A DNA stretch of 64,000 nucleotides, from positions 1-64,000 of the forward strand of contig CAZXFL010000008.1 in NCBI GenBank assembly GCA_964640385.1, given 5' to 3'. The notes beneath the pieces are model-generated. The model was not told the DNA's origin and made no database searches. It saw only the letters and a list, made by a program, of their open reading frames with translations. Positions 1 to 7,906 of the stretch are shown here, in pieces. The translations under genes were made by a program, and so were the position numbers. Origin of the DNA: JBBDIK01 sp964640385. GTDB lineage: Bacteria; Actinomycetota; UBA4738; JBBDHU01. Positions within the stretch are counted from its first letter, which is position 1; the number at the start of each line of letters is the position of its first letter.

Positions 1-531
1 ATCCAGCAGGAGGTCGGCCTGACCTTCATCTACGTGACCCACGACCAGGAGGAGGCGCTCACGATGAGCGACCGCCTCGCGGTGTTCAACGAGGGCCGCG
101 TCGCGCAGATCGGCACGCCGGCCGACGTGTACGAGAAGCCGGAAACGGATTTCGTCGCCGGGTTCGTGGGCGTCTCCAACGTGCTAACCGGTGACGCGGC
201 GCGGGCCGTGACGGGTGACGACGCGGCGTTCACGATCCGCCCGGAGAAGATCGAGCTCGCCGGGACGGATGCGGTCGCGGGGCCGGACCGGTGTGCGGCC
301 CGCGGGCATGTGCGCGAAGTGGTGTACCTGGGTGCGCTCACCCGGTACGTGGTGGAACTCGACGGGGGCGGGGAACTGGTGGTAACGCGCCAGAACCTCG
401 ACACATCGTCGATGGAAGTCTTGCAGGACAAGGGCAAGGCTGTGCAGCTGATCTGGGATCGCCGGCACAACCGGTCGGTCGAGACCAGCGGTTCGGACGG
501 GCCGCAGGGCCCAGGAGGAGGGGCAACATGA
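1..531 (+). CDS. potA: ABC transporter ATP-binding protein, PotA-like (5' truncated by window edge)
   Basis: This is the C-terminal part of the ATPase of a spermidine/putrescine-type ABC importer; the frame is open to base 1, so the nucleotide-binding core lies outside the window. Visible are the end of the Walker B/H-loop region (YVTHDQEEALTMSDR) and a C-terminal TOBE-like domain containing FTIRPEKIEL, typical of the PotA/MalK class. The stop overlaps the start of the binding-protein gene (ATGA at 528-531), so the two are translationally coupled. It is closely similar in layout to the second cassette at 35-39 kb. Substrate specificity cannot be read from this fragment. Confidence 0.9.
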   Translation: MQQEVGLTFIYVTHDQEEALTMSDRLAVFNEGRVAQIGTPADVYEKPETDFVAGFVGVSNVLTGDAARAVTGDDAAFTIRPEKIELAGTDAVAGPDRCAARGHVREVVYLGALTRYVVELDGGGELVVTRQNLDTSSMEVLQDKGKAVQLIWDRRHNRSVETSGSDGPQGPGGGAT

Positions 532-1712
532 GTAGATGGAGACTCCTGGCGGTGTTCTCCGCCATGGTGTTGACGCTGGCCGCGTGTACGGGCGGCGGCG
601 GAGGCGGTACGGCGCCTGGCGGGGGAGACGGCGACGCCGGCTCGCTCCCGACGTCGATCGGCCCGGGCGAAGGCGAGCTGAACCTGATCGCGTGGCCCGG
701 ATACACCCAGAAAGGATGGGTCGAGCCGTTCGAGAAGGAGACCGGCTGCAAGGTCAAGGTCAAGTACGGGAATACCTCCGACGAGATGGTGAACCTGATG
801 CGACAGGGCGGCGGATCCGTCTACGACGGCGTCTCGGCGTCCGGCGACGCGACGAACCGGCTGATCGCAGCGGGGGACGTCGCACCGCTCAACATCGATC
901 TGATCCCCGACTACAAGGACGCGATGCCGACCCTGCAGTCGCCGCCGCACAACACGGTCGACGGTGTGCACTACGGCGTTCCGTACATGTGGGGTCCGAA
1001 CGTGCTGATGTGGAACTCGTCGCTCGTGGACCCGGCGCCGACGAGCTGGGACATCGTGTTCGAGGCCGACTCGAACTACGGCGGGCAGGTGACCGCCTAT
1101 GACAGCCCGATCTACATCGCCGACGCGGCGCTGTACCTGAAGACCCACCAGCCGGACCTCGGCATCGAGGATCCGTACGAGTTGACGTCCGAGCAGCTGG
1201 ACGCGGCGGTGGCGCTCCTGCAGCAGCAGAAGGAGCTGGTCTTCAAGTACTGGGCGATCTACACCGACGAGATCCAGGGGTTCAAAGCCGGCGACATGGC
1301 GGTCGGTACCGCCTGGCCGGTGAACCAGCAACTCCTGCTCGACAAGGGCGTGAAGGTCGAGGTCACGGTCCCCGAGGAGGGGGTCACGGGCTGGGCCGAC
1401 TCGTGGATGATGTCCGCGAACGCCGAGCACCCGAACTGCACGTACATGTGGATGGACTACACGATGCGCCCGGACGTGCAGGCGCAGGTCGCCGCGTACT
1501 ACTACGCGACGCCCAGCAATACGCAGTCCTGCGACATCATGCGCAAGACATTCGGGGAGTCAACGGAGTCCGTGTTCCACTGTGGCGATGATGAGTTTCT
1601 CTCGCAGATCGCCTTGTGGAAGACTCCGCTCGCCGACTGCGGCAACGGCAAGACGGACTGTATGGACTACACGACCTGGACCGAGAAGTGGACGGAGATC
1701 CGGGGAGCGTAG
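528..1712 (+). CDS. potD: Extracellular solute-binding lipoprotein, PotD/spermidine-putrescine type
   Basis: This 394-residue protein should capture the substrate outside the membrane for the adjacent permeases. The N-terminus is a Sec lipoprotein signal ending in a lipobox (LAAC, Cys20), followed by a Gly-rich linker. The mature part begins with the family-typical strand LNLIAWPGY and contains a TYPE 1 binding-protein core with PYMWGPNVLMWN. The ATG at 528 is preceded by AGGAGGAGGGG and overlaps the upstream stop. A strong hairpin follows the gene, which probably raises its mRNA abundance relative to the permease genes. Polyamine specificity is inferred from family only. Confidence 0.9.
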   Translation: MSRWRLLAVFSAMVLTLAACTGGGGGGTAPGGGDGDAGSLPTSIGPGEGELNLIAWPGYTQKGWVEPFEKETGCKVKVKYGNTSDEMVNLMRQGGGSVYDGVSASGDATNRLIAAGDVAPLNIDLIPDYKDAMPTLQSPPHNTVDGVHYGVPYMWGPNVLMWNSSLVDPAPTSWDIVFEADSNYGGQVTAYDSPIYIADAALYLKTHQPDLGIEDPYELTSEQLDAAVALLQQQKELVFKYWAIYTDEIQGFKAGDMAVGTAWPVNQQLLLDKGVKVEVTVPEEGVTGWADSWMMSANAEHPNCTYMWMDYTMRPDVQAQVAAYYYATPSNTQSCDIMRKTFGESTESVFHCGDDEFLSQIALWKTPLADCGNGKTDCMDYTTWTEKWTEIRGA

Positions 1713-1728
1713 GCAGCATCGGAACCAC

Positions 1729-1760
1729 ACGGGGGGGCCACCGACAGGTGGCCCCCCCGT
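1729..1760 (+). terminator. 14-bp perfect hairpin between binding protein and permease genes
   Basis: Bases 1729-1742 and 1747-1760 are perfect reverse complements around a 4-base loop (gaca). No T-tract follows, so it is more likely a partial terminator or mRNA 3'-end stabiliser than a full stop. The two permease genes follow only 20 bases later without an obvious promoter. The position fits the known strategy of making more binding protein than permease from a single transporter operon. Confidence 0.75.
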
Positions 1761-1780
1761 CATCACCTGGGAGCGCGTGA

Positions 1781-2692
1781 GTGGCCAGTGAGACCGCGAG
1801 GTACCCGGACGCACCGCGCGGTCCCATCCGGCGCACATCGGCGTTCCTGAACCGCTCCCGCGGTGGGCGTCTGGCGCTCACCATCGCTCCGCCGCTCGGG
1901 TGGATGGTCGTCGTCTACTTGGGCGCCCTGACGCTGATGATCGTGACCGCGTTCTGGCGGCTGGACCCGCTCACCAGCGAGGTCCAGCAGGTCTGGGGCC
2001 TGCAGAACTTCGAGACGATCTACACGGGCGAGGTCTACCGTGCGATCACGTTGCGGACGCTGGCGACGGCGATCGCGGTCACCGTGACGGACGTCGCGCT
2101 CGCGTTCCCCATCGCCTACTACATGGCGCGCATGGCCTCGCGCCGGATGCGCAACATCCTGCTGGTCGCGGTCGTCCTTCCGTTGTGGTCGAGCTACCTC
2201 GTCCGCGCATTCGCGTGGAAGACGATCCTGGGTGGCGGTGGGCCCGCCGACTGGCTGCTCGAGACGTTCCTGGGGATCGAGGAGCCGAGGATCGGGGCTT
2301 CCGGCTGGGCGGTCTGGCTGACGTTCAGCTATCTGTGGCTGCCCTTCGTCATCCTGCCCGTGTACGCCGCGCTGGAACGGGTCCCGGCGTCCCTGCTCGA
2401 GGCGTCCGGGGACCTCGGCGCCAGGGGCTTGACGACGTTCCGGCGGGTGGTGTGGCCGCTGGCGTTCCCCGGGGTTGTGGCCGGGTCGATCTTCGCGTTC
2501 TCGCTGACGCTCGGCGACTACATCACCCCCACCCTCGTGGGGAACCGGTTCTTCATCGGGAACGCCATTTACAACTTCGTGGGGATCGGGAGCAACCTGC
2601 CGCTGGCGGCGGCGTTCGCAACGGTGCCCATCGTGATCGTGGCCATCTACCTGTCCATCGCGAAGCGCCTCGGCGCATTCGAGGCGTTGTAG
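1781..2692 (+). CDS. potB: ABC transporter permease, PotB-like
   Basis: This 303-residue inner-membrane permease has about six hydrophobic segments and the cytoplasmic EAA coupling motif (EASGDLGARGL, near residue 205), through which it would contact the PotA ATPase. It starts with GTG at 1781, preceded by GGGAG, and ends directly against the next gene. Gene order A-D-B-C and the family match identify it as the PotB half of a polyamine-type importer. The soluble N-terminal 30 residues are Arg/Pro-rich. Actual substrate is unknown. Confidence 0.9.
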   Translation: MASETARYPDAPRGPIRRTSAFLNRSRGGRLALTIAPPLGWMVVVYLGALTLMIVTAFWRLDPLTSEVQQVWGLQNFETIYTGEVYRAITLRTLATAIAVTVTDVALAFPIAYYMARMASRRMRNILLVAVVLPLWSSYLVRAFAWKTILGGGGPADWLLETFLGIEEPRIGASGWAVWLTFSYLWLPFVILPVYAALERVPASLLEASGDLGARGLTTFRRVVWPLAFPGVVAGSIFAFSLTLGDYITPTLVGNRFFIGNAIYNFVGIGSNLPLAAAFATVPIVIVAIYLSIAKRLGAFEAL

Positions 2693-3538
2693 ATGGAAGG
2701 GCGCGTGACGAAGGTCGTCGTCCGGATCCTCTCGGTCTTCGTGATGTTCTTCCTGTACGCGCCGCTGTTCATCGTGGTCATCTACGCCTTCAACAAGGCG
2801 ACGGACCAGGCGTGGCCGCCGGAACTGTGGAGCACGCGATGGTTCGGGACCGCCTGGGCGGATCCCGAGGTCCGTACGGCCCTGTTGAACTCGGTGCTCG
2901 CCGCGCTCGGAGCTTCGGCCATCGCGCTCGTCCTCGGCTCGCTCGCCGCGTTCGCCGTCCATCGGTTCCGGTTCTTCGGACGCGAATCGCTCTCGTTCAT
3001 CCTGGTGCTTCCGATCGCGCTTCCGGGGATCGTGACGGCCTTGGCGCTGTCGTCGGGGATGGACTATGCGCAGCGCTCGTTCGGGCTGCAGTTCGGACTG
3101 ACCACGATCATCATCGGCCATGCCACGTTCTGCGTCGTGGTCGTCTACAACAACGTCGTCGCCCGCCTGCGCCGAACCCCGACGTCACTGGTCGAAGCGT
3201 CGATGGACCTCGGCGCGGACGGCTGGCAGACGTTCCGGTACGTCACGTTCCCGTCGATCCGCACGGCGCTCGTCGCCGGAGGCCTGCTCGCGTTCGGCCT
3301 ATCGTTCGATGAGATCGTCGTGACGAACTTCACCGCAGGGACGACGCTGACCTTGCCGGTCTGGATCTTCAACCACATCCGACTCCCCACGGATCAGCCC
3401 GTCGTGAACGTCGTGGCGATGGCCGTCATGCTGCTCTCGCTGGTCCCGATCTTCTTCGCGCAGCGGCTCGCCGGCGCTACCGATCTGGCAACGACCGGCA
3501 CCAAGGGCGTGAAGATCGAAGAGGCCGGACCCGGCTAG
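2693..3538 (+). CDS. potC: ABC transporter permease, PotC-like
   Basis: This 281-residue permease is the partner of the upstream PotB-like protein. It has about six membrane segments and an EAA loop (EASMDLGADG) near residue 175. The ATG at 2693 lies immediately after the upstream TAG, so the two permeases are probably made in a coupled manner. The C-terminus (KIEEAGPG) is short and hydrophilic. The stop codon sits inside a small palindrome shared with the convergent bpa gene. Confidence 0.9.
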   Translation: MEGRVTKVVVRILSVFVMFFLYAPLFIVVIYAFNKATDQAWPPELWSTRWFGTAWADPEVRTALLNSVLAALGASAIALVLGSLAAFAVHRFRFFGRESLSFILVLPIALPGIVTALALSSGMDYAQRSFGLQFGLTTIIIGHATFCVVVVYNNVVARLRRTPTSLVEASMDLGADGWQTFRYVTFPSIRTALVAGGLLAFGLSFDEIVVTNFTAGTTLTLPVWIFNHIRLPTDQPVVNVVAMAVMLLSLVPIFFAQRLAGATDLATTGTKGVKIEEAGPG

Positions 3539-3543
3539 CCGGG
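3530..3543. terminator. Palindrome between convergent potC and bpa
   Basis: CCCGGCTAGCCGGG is a perfect 14-base palindrome containing the potC stop codon. It can form a CCCGG/CCGGG stem with a CTAG loop on either transcript. The convergent genes are only 8 bases apart, so this is the only candidate terminator between them. No T-tract is present, so it is weak evidence. Confidence 0.4.
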
Positions 3544-3546
3544 CGG

Positions 3547-4047
3547 CTAGAGGTACTGGCCGGGGTTCCCCTGGGGCGGTCCGTCCTGTTGCCCCGGGGC
3601 AGAGCCCGGCGGCAGGCCCCGGCGACGGAGTTCCTCGAACTGCGCGCGCGCAGCCATCTGTTGTGACCAGATCGCGGCCTGGATGCCGTGGAACAGTCCT
3701 TCCAGCCAGCCGACGAGCTGGGCCTGGGCGATCCGGATCTCGGACTCGGTGGGCGTGCCCTCCATCGGGATCGCCAAAGCCGAGAGTTCGTCCTGCAGGT
3801 CGGGGGACAGGACCTCGTTGAGTTCGGCAAGCGAACGATCGTAGATCTGTCGGAGCCGCTCGCGCCCCTTCTCGTCCACGCTCGTCTGCCGGGTTTCGTC
3901 CAGGAGTTCGCGCACCATGCTGACGATCCTGAGCAGCTTGGCCGGTTCGGAGATGCGCTCTCTGGCTGCGCCCGATGCCTCCTTCGACGACTCGCCGTCG
4001 GGCGCTTCGACGACTTCGGTGGACGGTGTCTGGTCTTCGGGGGTCAT
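3547..4047 (-). CDS. bpa: Bacterial proteasome activator Bpa (DUF2587)
   Basis: This 166-residue protein matches the ATP-independent activator of the actinobacterial 20S proteasome (Rv3780 family). The conserved core runs from about residue 40 (EPAKLLRIVSMVRELLDE) through a helical hairpin with RIAQAQLVGWLEGLFHGIQ to QQMAARAQFEELR. The C-terminus ends in GQYL, the tail that docks into proteasome alpha-ring pockets. In the family the ring-shaped oligomer opens the gate so that unfolded proteins enter without ATP. Start is ATG at 4047, with an extended -10 box 7 bases upstream and no Shine-Dalgarno, which suggests a leaderless mRNA. No proteasome subunit gene is in this window. Confidence 0.92.
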   Translation of the reverse strand: MTPEDQTPSTEVVEAPDGESSKEASGAARERISEPAKLLRIVSMVRELLDETRQTSVDEKGRERLRQIYDRSLAELNEVLSPDLQDELSALAIPMEGTPTESEIRIAQAQLVGWLEGLFHGIQAAIWSQQMAARAQFEELRRRGLPPGSAPGQQDGPPQGNPGQYL

Positions 4048-4054
4048 GACTCGC

Positions 4055-4063
4055 ACCCTAGCA
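4055..4063 (-). promoter_or_regulatory. Extended -10 box of bpa (leaderless)
   Basis: On the minus strand TGC-TAGGGT (hexamer at 4060-4055) lies 7 bases before the bpa ATG. This matches an extended -10 placed so that transcription would begin at or next to the start codon. No convincing -35 is seen. Confidence 0.45.
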
Positions 4064-4141
4064 AGGGCCGCCGCAGGTTGACCGCGCCTACCGTCCAGGG
4101 TCAAAGTTGCGGGCGCGACCTGGTCGCGCGAGGGGATCGTC

Positions 4142-4282
4142 GTGACGAAGGGGAAGGGTGGCGTGCTCGCCACCCGAGTGGCGTTCGACTGGCCGGACGG
4201 CGGGCACGTGGAGCTGGACTCCAACATCGGTGGCGGGGGGTTCAACGAGGAGCTGGTCTCGCGCCTGGGAGCCGGGGTCTAG
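4142..4282 (+). CDS. Small unrecognised protein, 46 residues
   Basis: I do not recognise this gene. A GTG at 4142 follows a GAGGGG Shine-Dalgarno at good spacing and opens a 46-residue frame ending at 4282. Third codon positions are almost all G or C, as in neighbouring real genes. It encodes a Gly-rich N-terminus, a stretch FDWPDGGHVELDSNIGGGG and an amphipathic end (NEELVSRLG). It is divergent from bpa, and its stop overlaps that of the convergent M20 peptidase through a shared CTAG. The tight fit into the gap and the codon bias support a real gene, but there is no functional clue. Confidence 0.55.
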   Translation: MTKGKGGVLATRVAFDWPDGGHVELDSNIGGGGFNEELVSRLGAGV

Positions 4283-5616
4283 GAACCGGCGCCCAGCATC
4301 TCCAGGAACCGCGCCTGCGCCAGACATGCGCGTTCGAGTTCGACCAGATCGACGCTCTCGTTGATCGAATGCGCGGCGGACCACTGGTCACCCGGGCCGG
4401 TCATCAGGATCACGGCATCGGGCATCACGGCTGCGAGGACCGGAACGAGCGGTACCGAGCCGCCGCTGCCGGTGACCACCGGCTCGACTCCCCAGGCCCC
4501 TGCTGCCGCGCGCCGGGCGGCTTCGAAGATCGGTCCCTCGTTCGGGACCTCGTGACCGATCGCGCGCTCCCGGCCCCCGATCGTCACGTCGACGCCCCAC
4601 GGCGCGTTCTCGTGCAGATGATCCTCCAGGGCCTGCAGTGCGGTGGCCGGATTCTCTCCGGGTGCGATCCGCATCGTCACCGCCGCCTTCGCCACCGGCA
4701 CGACCTGGAATGATGCCTCGCTGATCGACGGCGCATCGATGCCGATGACGCTGATCGTCGGGCCGAACCAGAGCCGGTCGGCCAGCGGGCCGGTGCCGAC
4801 GAGCTGCAGGTTCGGGCCGACCTTCGCTTCCGCGCGGAAGTCCTCTTCGAGGACCTCGACGGGGGACGACCCGGTCCGCCGCTGCAGCCCCTGCACGGCC
4901 ACGTTGCCCTCGTCGTCGTGCAGGGAGGCGATCATCCGGGACAGGGCGGTGATCGCGTCGGGAACGACGCCGTACTCGCCGCTGTGCAGAGCCTGTTCGG
5001 CGACCCGCACCTCGACCTCGCACGCAACGACCCCGCGGATGCTGGTGGTGAGGGCCGGTGTGCCGCGTTCCCAGGATCCTGCGTCGGCGATGATAACCGC
5101 GTCCGCCTGCAGGAGGTCCGCATGTTCGCCGATCAGCCAGTCCAGGTGCTCGGCGGTGCACTCTTCCTCGCCCTCGATGAGCACCACGACGCCGACCGGC
5201 GGCTTTCCGTCGAACGCACGAAGGCTCGCCAGATGCATCGCGATCCCGCACTTGTCGTCGGACGTTCCGCGGCCGTACATCCGGCCGTCGCGGATGTCGG
5301 GTGCGTACGGAGGCTTCGTCCACTCGTCCTCGGGTCCCGGCGGCTGGACGTCGTGATGGGCGTAGAGCAAGACGGTTGGCGTGCCCACAGGACCGGGGGT
5401 ATGGCCGTAGACCGCCGGATGCCCGCCGGGAACCTCGATGATCCGCACGTCCTGCAGCCCGGTGTCCCGGAGGAGCGAGGCCGTCAGTTCGGCCGACTCG
5501 CGCACGGGGGCCGGATCGAAGCCGGGGAACCCGCACGACGGGATGCGCACGAGCCTCTCGAGGTCGCCCTGGATCTCGGGCATCAGCTCGTGGACGGTGG
5601 TGCGCAGATCGCTCAC
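4279..5616 (-). CDS. M20-family metallopeptidase (dipeptidase / ArgE-DapE class)
   Basis: This 445-residue zinc hydrolase probably cleaves dipeptides or N-acyl amino acids in the cytoplasm. Metal-site motifs of the M20 family are present: LYAHHDVQPPG, GRGTSDDKCG, the catalytic pair in IEGEEE, VIIADAG, and a late His in WSAAHSINES. A dimerisation lid separates the halves. The chosen GTG at 5616 gives the usual N-terminus (TTVHELMPEIQGDLERLV). It sits one base after the mature 3' end of tRNA-Arg, so there is no room for a separate ribosome site; a later GTG (5595) or ATG (5583) is possible. Substrate is not determinable. Confidence 0.88.
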   Translation of the reverse strand: MSDLRTTVHELMPEIQGDLERLVRIPSCGFPGFDPAPVRESAELTASLLRDTGLQDVRIIEVPGGHPAVYGHTPGPVGTPTVLLYAHHDVQPPGPEDEWTKPPYAPDIRDGRMYGRGTSDDKCGIAMHLASLRAFDGKPPVGVVVLIEGEEECTAEHLDWLIGEHADLLQADAVIIADAGSWERGTPALTTSIRGVVACEVEVRVAEQALHSGEYGVVPDAITALSRMIASLHDDEGNVAVQGLQRRTGSSPVEVLEEDFRAEAKVGPNLQLVGTGPLADRLWFGPTISVIGIDAPSISEASFQVVPVAKAAVTMRIAPGENPATALQALEDHLHENAPWGVDVTIGGRERAIGHEVPNEGPIFEAARRAAAGAWGVEPVVTGSGGSVPLVPVLAAVMPDAVILMTGPGDQWSAAHSINESVDLVELERACLAQARFLEMLGAGS

Positions 5617-5617
5617 G

Positions 5618-5690
<73 letters not shown>

Positions 5691-5751
5691 GTTGGGGTTG
5701 TCCGCGGGCGGCCGTGGTGAGCGGCTCGTCAGCAGGCGCTGTTCTCCGGCG

Positions 5752-5760
5752 AGTCTAGCA
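5752..5760 (-). promoter_or_regulatory. Candidate extended -10 for tRNA-Arg / peptidase transcript
   Basis: On the minus strand TGC-TAGACT (hexamer 5757-5752) resembles an extended -10 element about 60 bases upstream of the tRNA 5' end. The -35 is not recognisable. It could drive a tRNA-peptidase dicistronic transcript. Confidence 0.35.
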
Positions 5761-5829
5761 ACGGGCCGGGGGCGGCCGGGTTCCGGGTCGGTGGCGGGTT
5801 CGTGCTTCGCGACCTGCGAAGCGGCTGGT

Positions 5830-5838
5830 TGCTAAGGT
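5830..5838 (+). promoter_or_regulatory. Extended -10 of response-regulator gene
   Basis: TGC-TAAGGT (hexamer 5833-5838) is 9 bases before the GTG at 5848, and no Shine-Dalgarno intervenes. This suggests a leaderless transcript. The -35 is unclear. Confidence 0.4.
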
Positions 5839-5847
5839 GAATCCGCC

Positions 5848-6231
5848 GTGGACCAGCCTCGCATCCTGATCGTCGATGACGACCCCATGATCCGCAGATT
5901 GCTGCAGGTCAACTTCCGGCTGGAAGGGTTCGACGTGGACGTGGCGGGACGCGGGGAGGAGGCGCTCGAGCTTGCCTCGGCGGTGCGACCCGACATCGTG
6001 GTCCTGGACGTCTCCATGCCGGACATGGACGGCTGGGAGGTGATGGGCCGCCTGCGGGACAACCCCGAGACGGCGTCGGTTCCCGTCGTGTTTCTCACGG
6101 CCCGGACGGGGCAGCGGGAACAGGAGAAGGCGCAGCAGCTCGGCGCCGACGGGTACCTGGTCAAGCCCTTCGACCCCGGCGAACTCGTGCAGGTTGTTCA
6201 GCGCACCCTCGCGGCCGCGGGGACCGACTGA
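5848..6231 (+). CDS. Single-domain response regulator (receiver only)
   Basis: This 127-residue protein is a stand-alone CheY-like receiver. The acid pocket is visible as IVDDDPM near the N-terminus, the phospho-acceptor Asp in VVLDVSMPDMDG (about residue 53), the switch Thr in VVFLTA, and the conserved Lys in GYLVKPFDPGE. There is no output domain, and no sensor kinase gene lies nearby, so the partner is unknown. It ends 7 bases before argS and probably heads that operon. GTG is the start; an extended -10 only 9 bases upstream suggests leaderless translation. Confidence 0.9.
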   Translation: MDQPRILIVDDDPMIRRLLQVNFRLEGFDVDVAGRGEEALELASAVRPDIVVLDVSMPDMDGWEVMGRLRDNPETASVPVVFLTARTGQREQEKAQQLGADGYLVKPFDPGELVQVVQRTLAAAGTD

Positions 6232-6238
6232 GGCCGCC

Positions 6239-7906
6239 GTGATCGAGAAGCGCCTCACCTCCATGATCGGCGAAGCCGTGGTCGCGGCGGGTCTGGCCCC
6301 GCCCGGCGAGCTGCCCCAGATCGAACTGGAGAAGCCGCGGCAGAAGGAGTTCGGCGACTTCACCACGAACGTCGCGATGGCGCTTGCATCCTCCGCCGGC
6401 AAGAAGCCGCGGGCGATCGCCGAAGCCATCGTCGCAGGGTTCCCGCCGGCCGACTTCGTCACGAGCGTCGAGATCGCCGGACCGGGGTTCATCAACTTCC
6501 GCGTCACGCATGGGTGGCTATACGACGCATTGCGCGACATCCGCCGGCAGGGCGACGGCTACGGACGGCTGGAGCCGAACGGCAAGCGCGTCCAAGTGGA
6601 GTACGTCTCGGCGAACCCGACCGGCCCTCTGCACGTCGGCACCGCTCGCAACGCGGTGCTCGGCGACGCCCTGGCGAATATCTTGACGGCGGCCGGCTGG
6701 GACGTGGAACGCGAGTACTACTTCAACGACGCTGGTCGCCAGATGGATCTGTTCGCCGAGTCGATCGAGGCGCGGTACCTCCAGCGGTTCGGCAAGGACG
6801 CGCCGTTCCCCGAGGAGGGGTACCACGGTGACTACATCCAGCGGATCGTCGACCAGATCGCCGACAGCATCGGTGACGCGCTCGTCGCGACGCCAGAGGC
6901 CGAGCGCCGGGCTGCCCTGAAGGAGCGTGGTGAAGAGGTCGCCTTCGCTGAGATCCGCCGCACCCTCGACCGCATGGGGATCCACATGGACTCATGGTTC
7001 TCCGAGAAGTCGCTGCACGACGACGGCGCCATCCGGCGGGTTGTTGACCGGCTCCTCGAGGAGGGGAACGCCTACGAGCAGGACGGGGCGATCTGGTTCC
7101 GCGCGACCGCGTTCGGGGACGAGAAGGACAGGGCCCTGATCAAGAGTGACGGCGAGCCCACCTACTTCGCCGCCGACTGCGCGTACGTCGTCGACAAGGT
7201 CGAGCGGGGGTTCGATCATCTCGTCTACGTCTGGGGAGCCGACCACCACGGCACCGTCAAGCGGCTGATCGGGGCGGTCGATGCGCTCGGGCTGTCGAAG
7301 GACGCGGTCGAGATCGTCCTGTATCAGTTCGTCCTGCTGTCGCGGGGCGGTGAGCCGGTGAAGATGAGCAAGCGGGCCGGGGACTTCATCACGCTCGACG
7401 AACTGCTCGACGAAGTGGGGGCCGATGCCACGCGGTTCACCTTGCTGACCCAGTCCAACGACACCGTCATCAACTTCGACATCGAGGAGGCCAAGAAACA
7501 GAGCCTGGACAACCCGGTGTACTACGTCCAGTACGCGCACGCGCGCATCGCGAGCATCTTGCGGAAGGCCGCCGCGGCCGGCATCGAGGTCGGACCGGCG
7601 GACGCGGCGGATCTGGACCTGCTGACCCACGAGGCGGAAACGGAACTCCTCCGCGACATGGCCGAGATGCCCGAGCAGGTACAGGTCGCCTCGGAGCTTC
7701 GGGCGCCGCACCGCCTCACGCACTACGCTCGAGGCCTGTCCGAGCGGTTCCACCGCTTCTACACGGAGTGCAGGGTGATCACCAACGACGCCGAACTCAC
7801 GCAGGCGCGTTTGCAGCTCGCGGCCGGCGCCAAGAAGGTCATCGCGAACGTGATGACCATCCTCGGCGTGTCTGTTCCCGAGGCCATGGAACGGTCCGAT
7901 GACTGA
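6239..7906 (+). CDS. argS: Arginyl-tRNA synthetase
   Basis: This class I synthetase of 555 residues charges tRNA-Arg with arginine. It has the HIGH-type signature in NPTGPLHVGTARNAV (about residue 125) and a canonical KMSKR in PVKMSKRAGDF (about residue 380). A DALR anticodon-binding domain lies at the C-terminus (ELRAPHRLTHYARGLSERFHRF in part). The N-terminal Arg-tRNA additional domain is also present. The GTG at 6239 was chosen because it leads directly into IEKRLTSMIGEA, as in homologues. It overlaps lysA by 8 bases, and a tRNA-Arg gene lies 0.6 kb away on the other strand. Confidence 0.96.
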   Translation: MIEKRLTSMIGEAVVAAGLAPPGELPQIELEKPRQKEFGDFTTNVAMALASSAGKKPRAIAEAIVAGFPPADFVTSVEIAGPGFINFRVTHGWLYDALRDIRRQGDGYGRLEPNGKRVQVEYVSANPTGPLHVGTARNAVLGDALANILTAAGWDVEREYYFNDAGRQMDLFAESIEARYLQRFGKDAPFPEEGYHGDYIQRIVDQIADSIGDALVATPEAERRAALKERGEEVAFAEIRRTLDRMGIHMDSWFSEKSLHDDGAIRRVVDRLLEEGNAYEQDGAIWFRATAFGDEKDRALIKSDGEPTYFAADCAYVVDKVERGFDHLVYVWGADHHGTVKRLIGAVDALGLSKDAVEIVLYQFVLLSRGGEPVKMSKRAGDFITLDELLDEVGADATRFTLLTQSNDTVINFDIEEAKKQSLDNPVYYVQYAHARIASILRKAAAAGIEVGPADAADLDLLTHEAETELLRDMAEMPEQVQVASELRAPHRLTHYARGLSERFHRFYTECRVITNDAELTQARLQLAAGAKKVIANVMTILGVSVPEAMERSDD

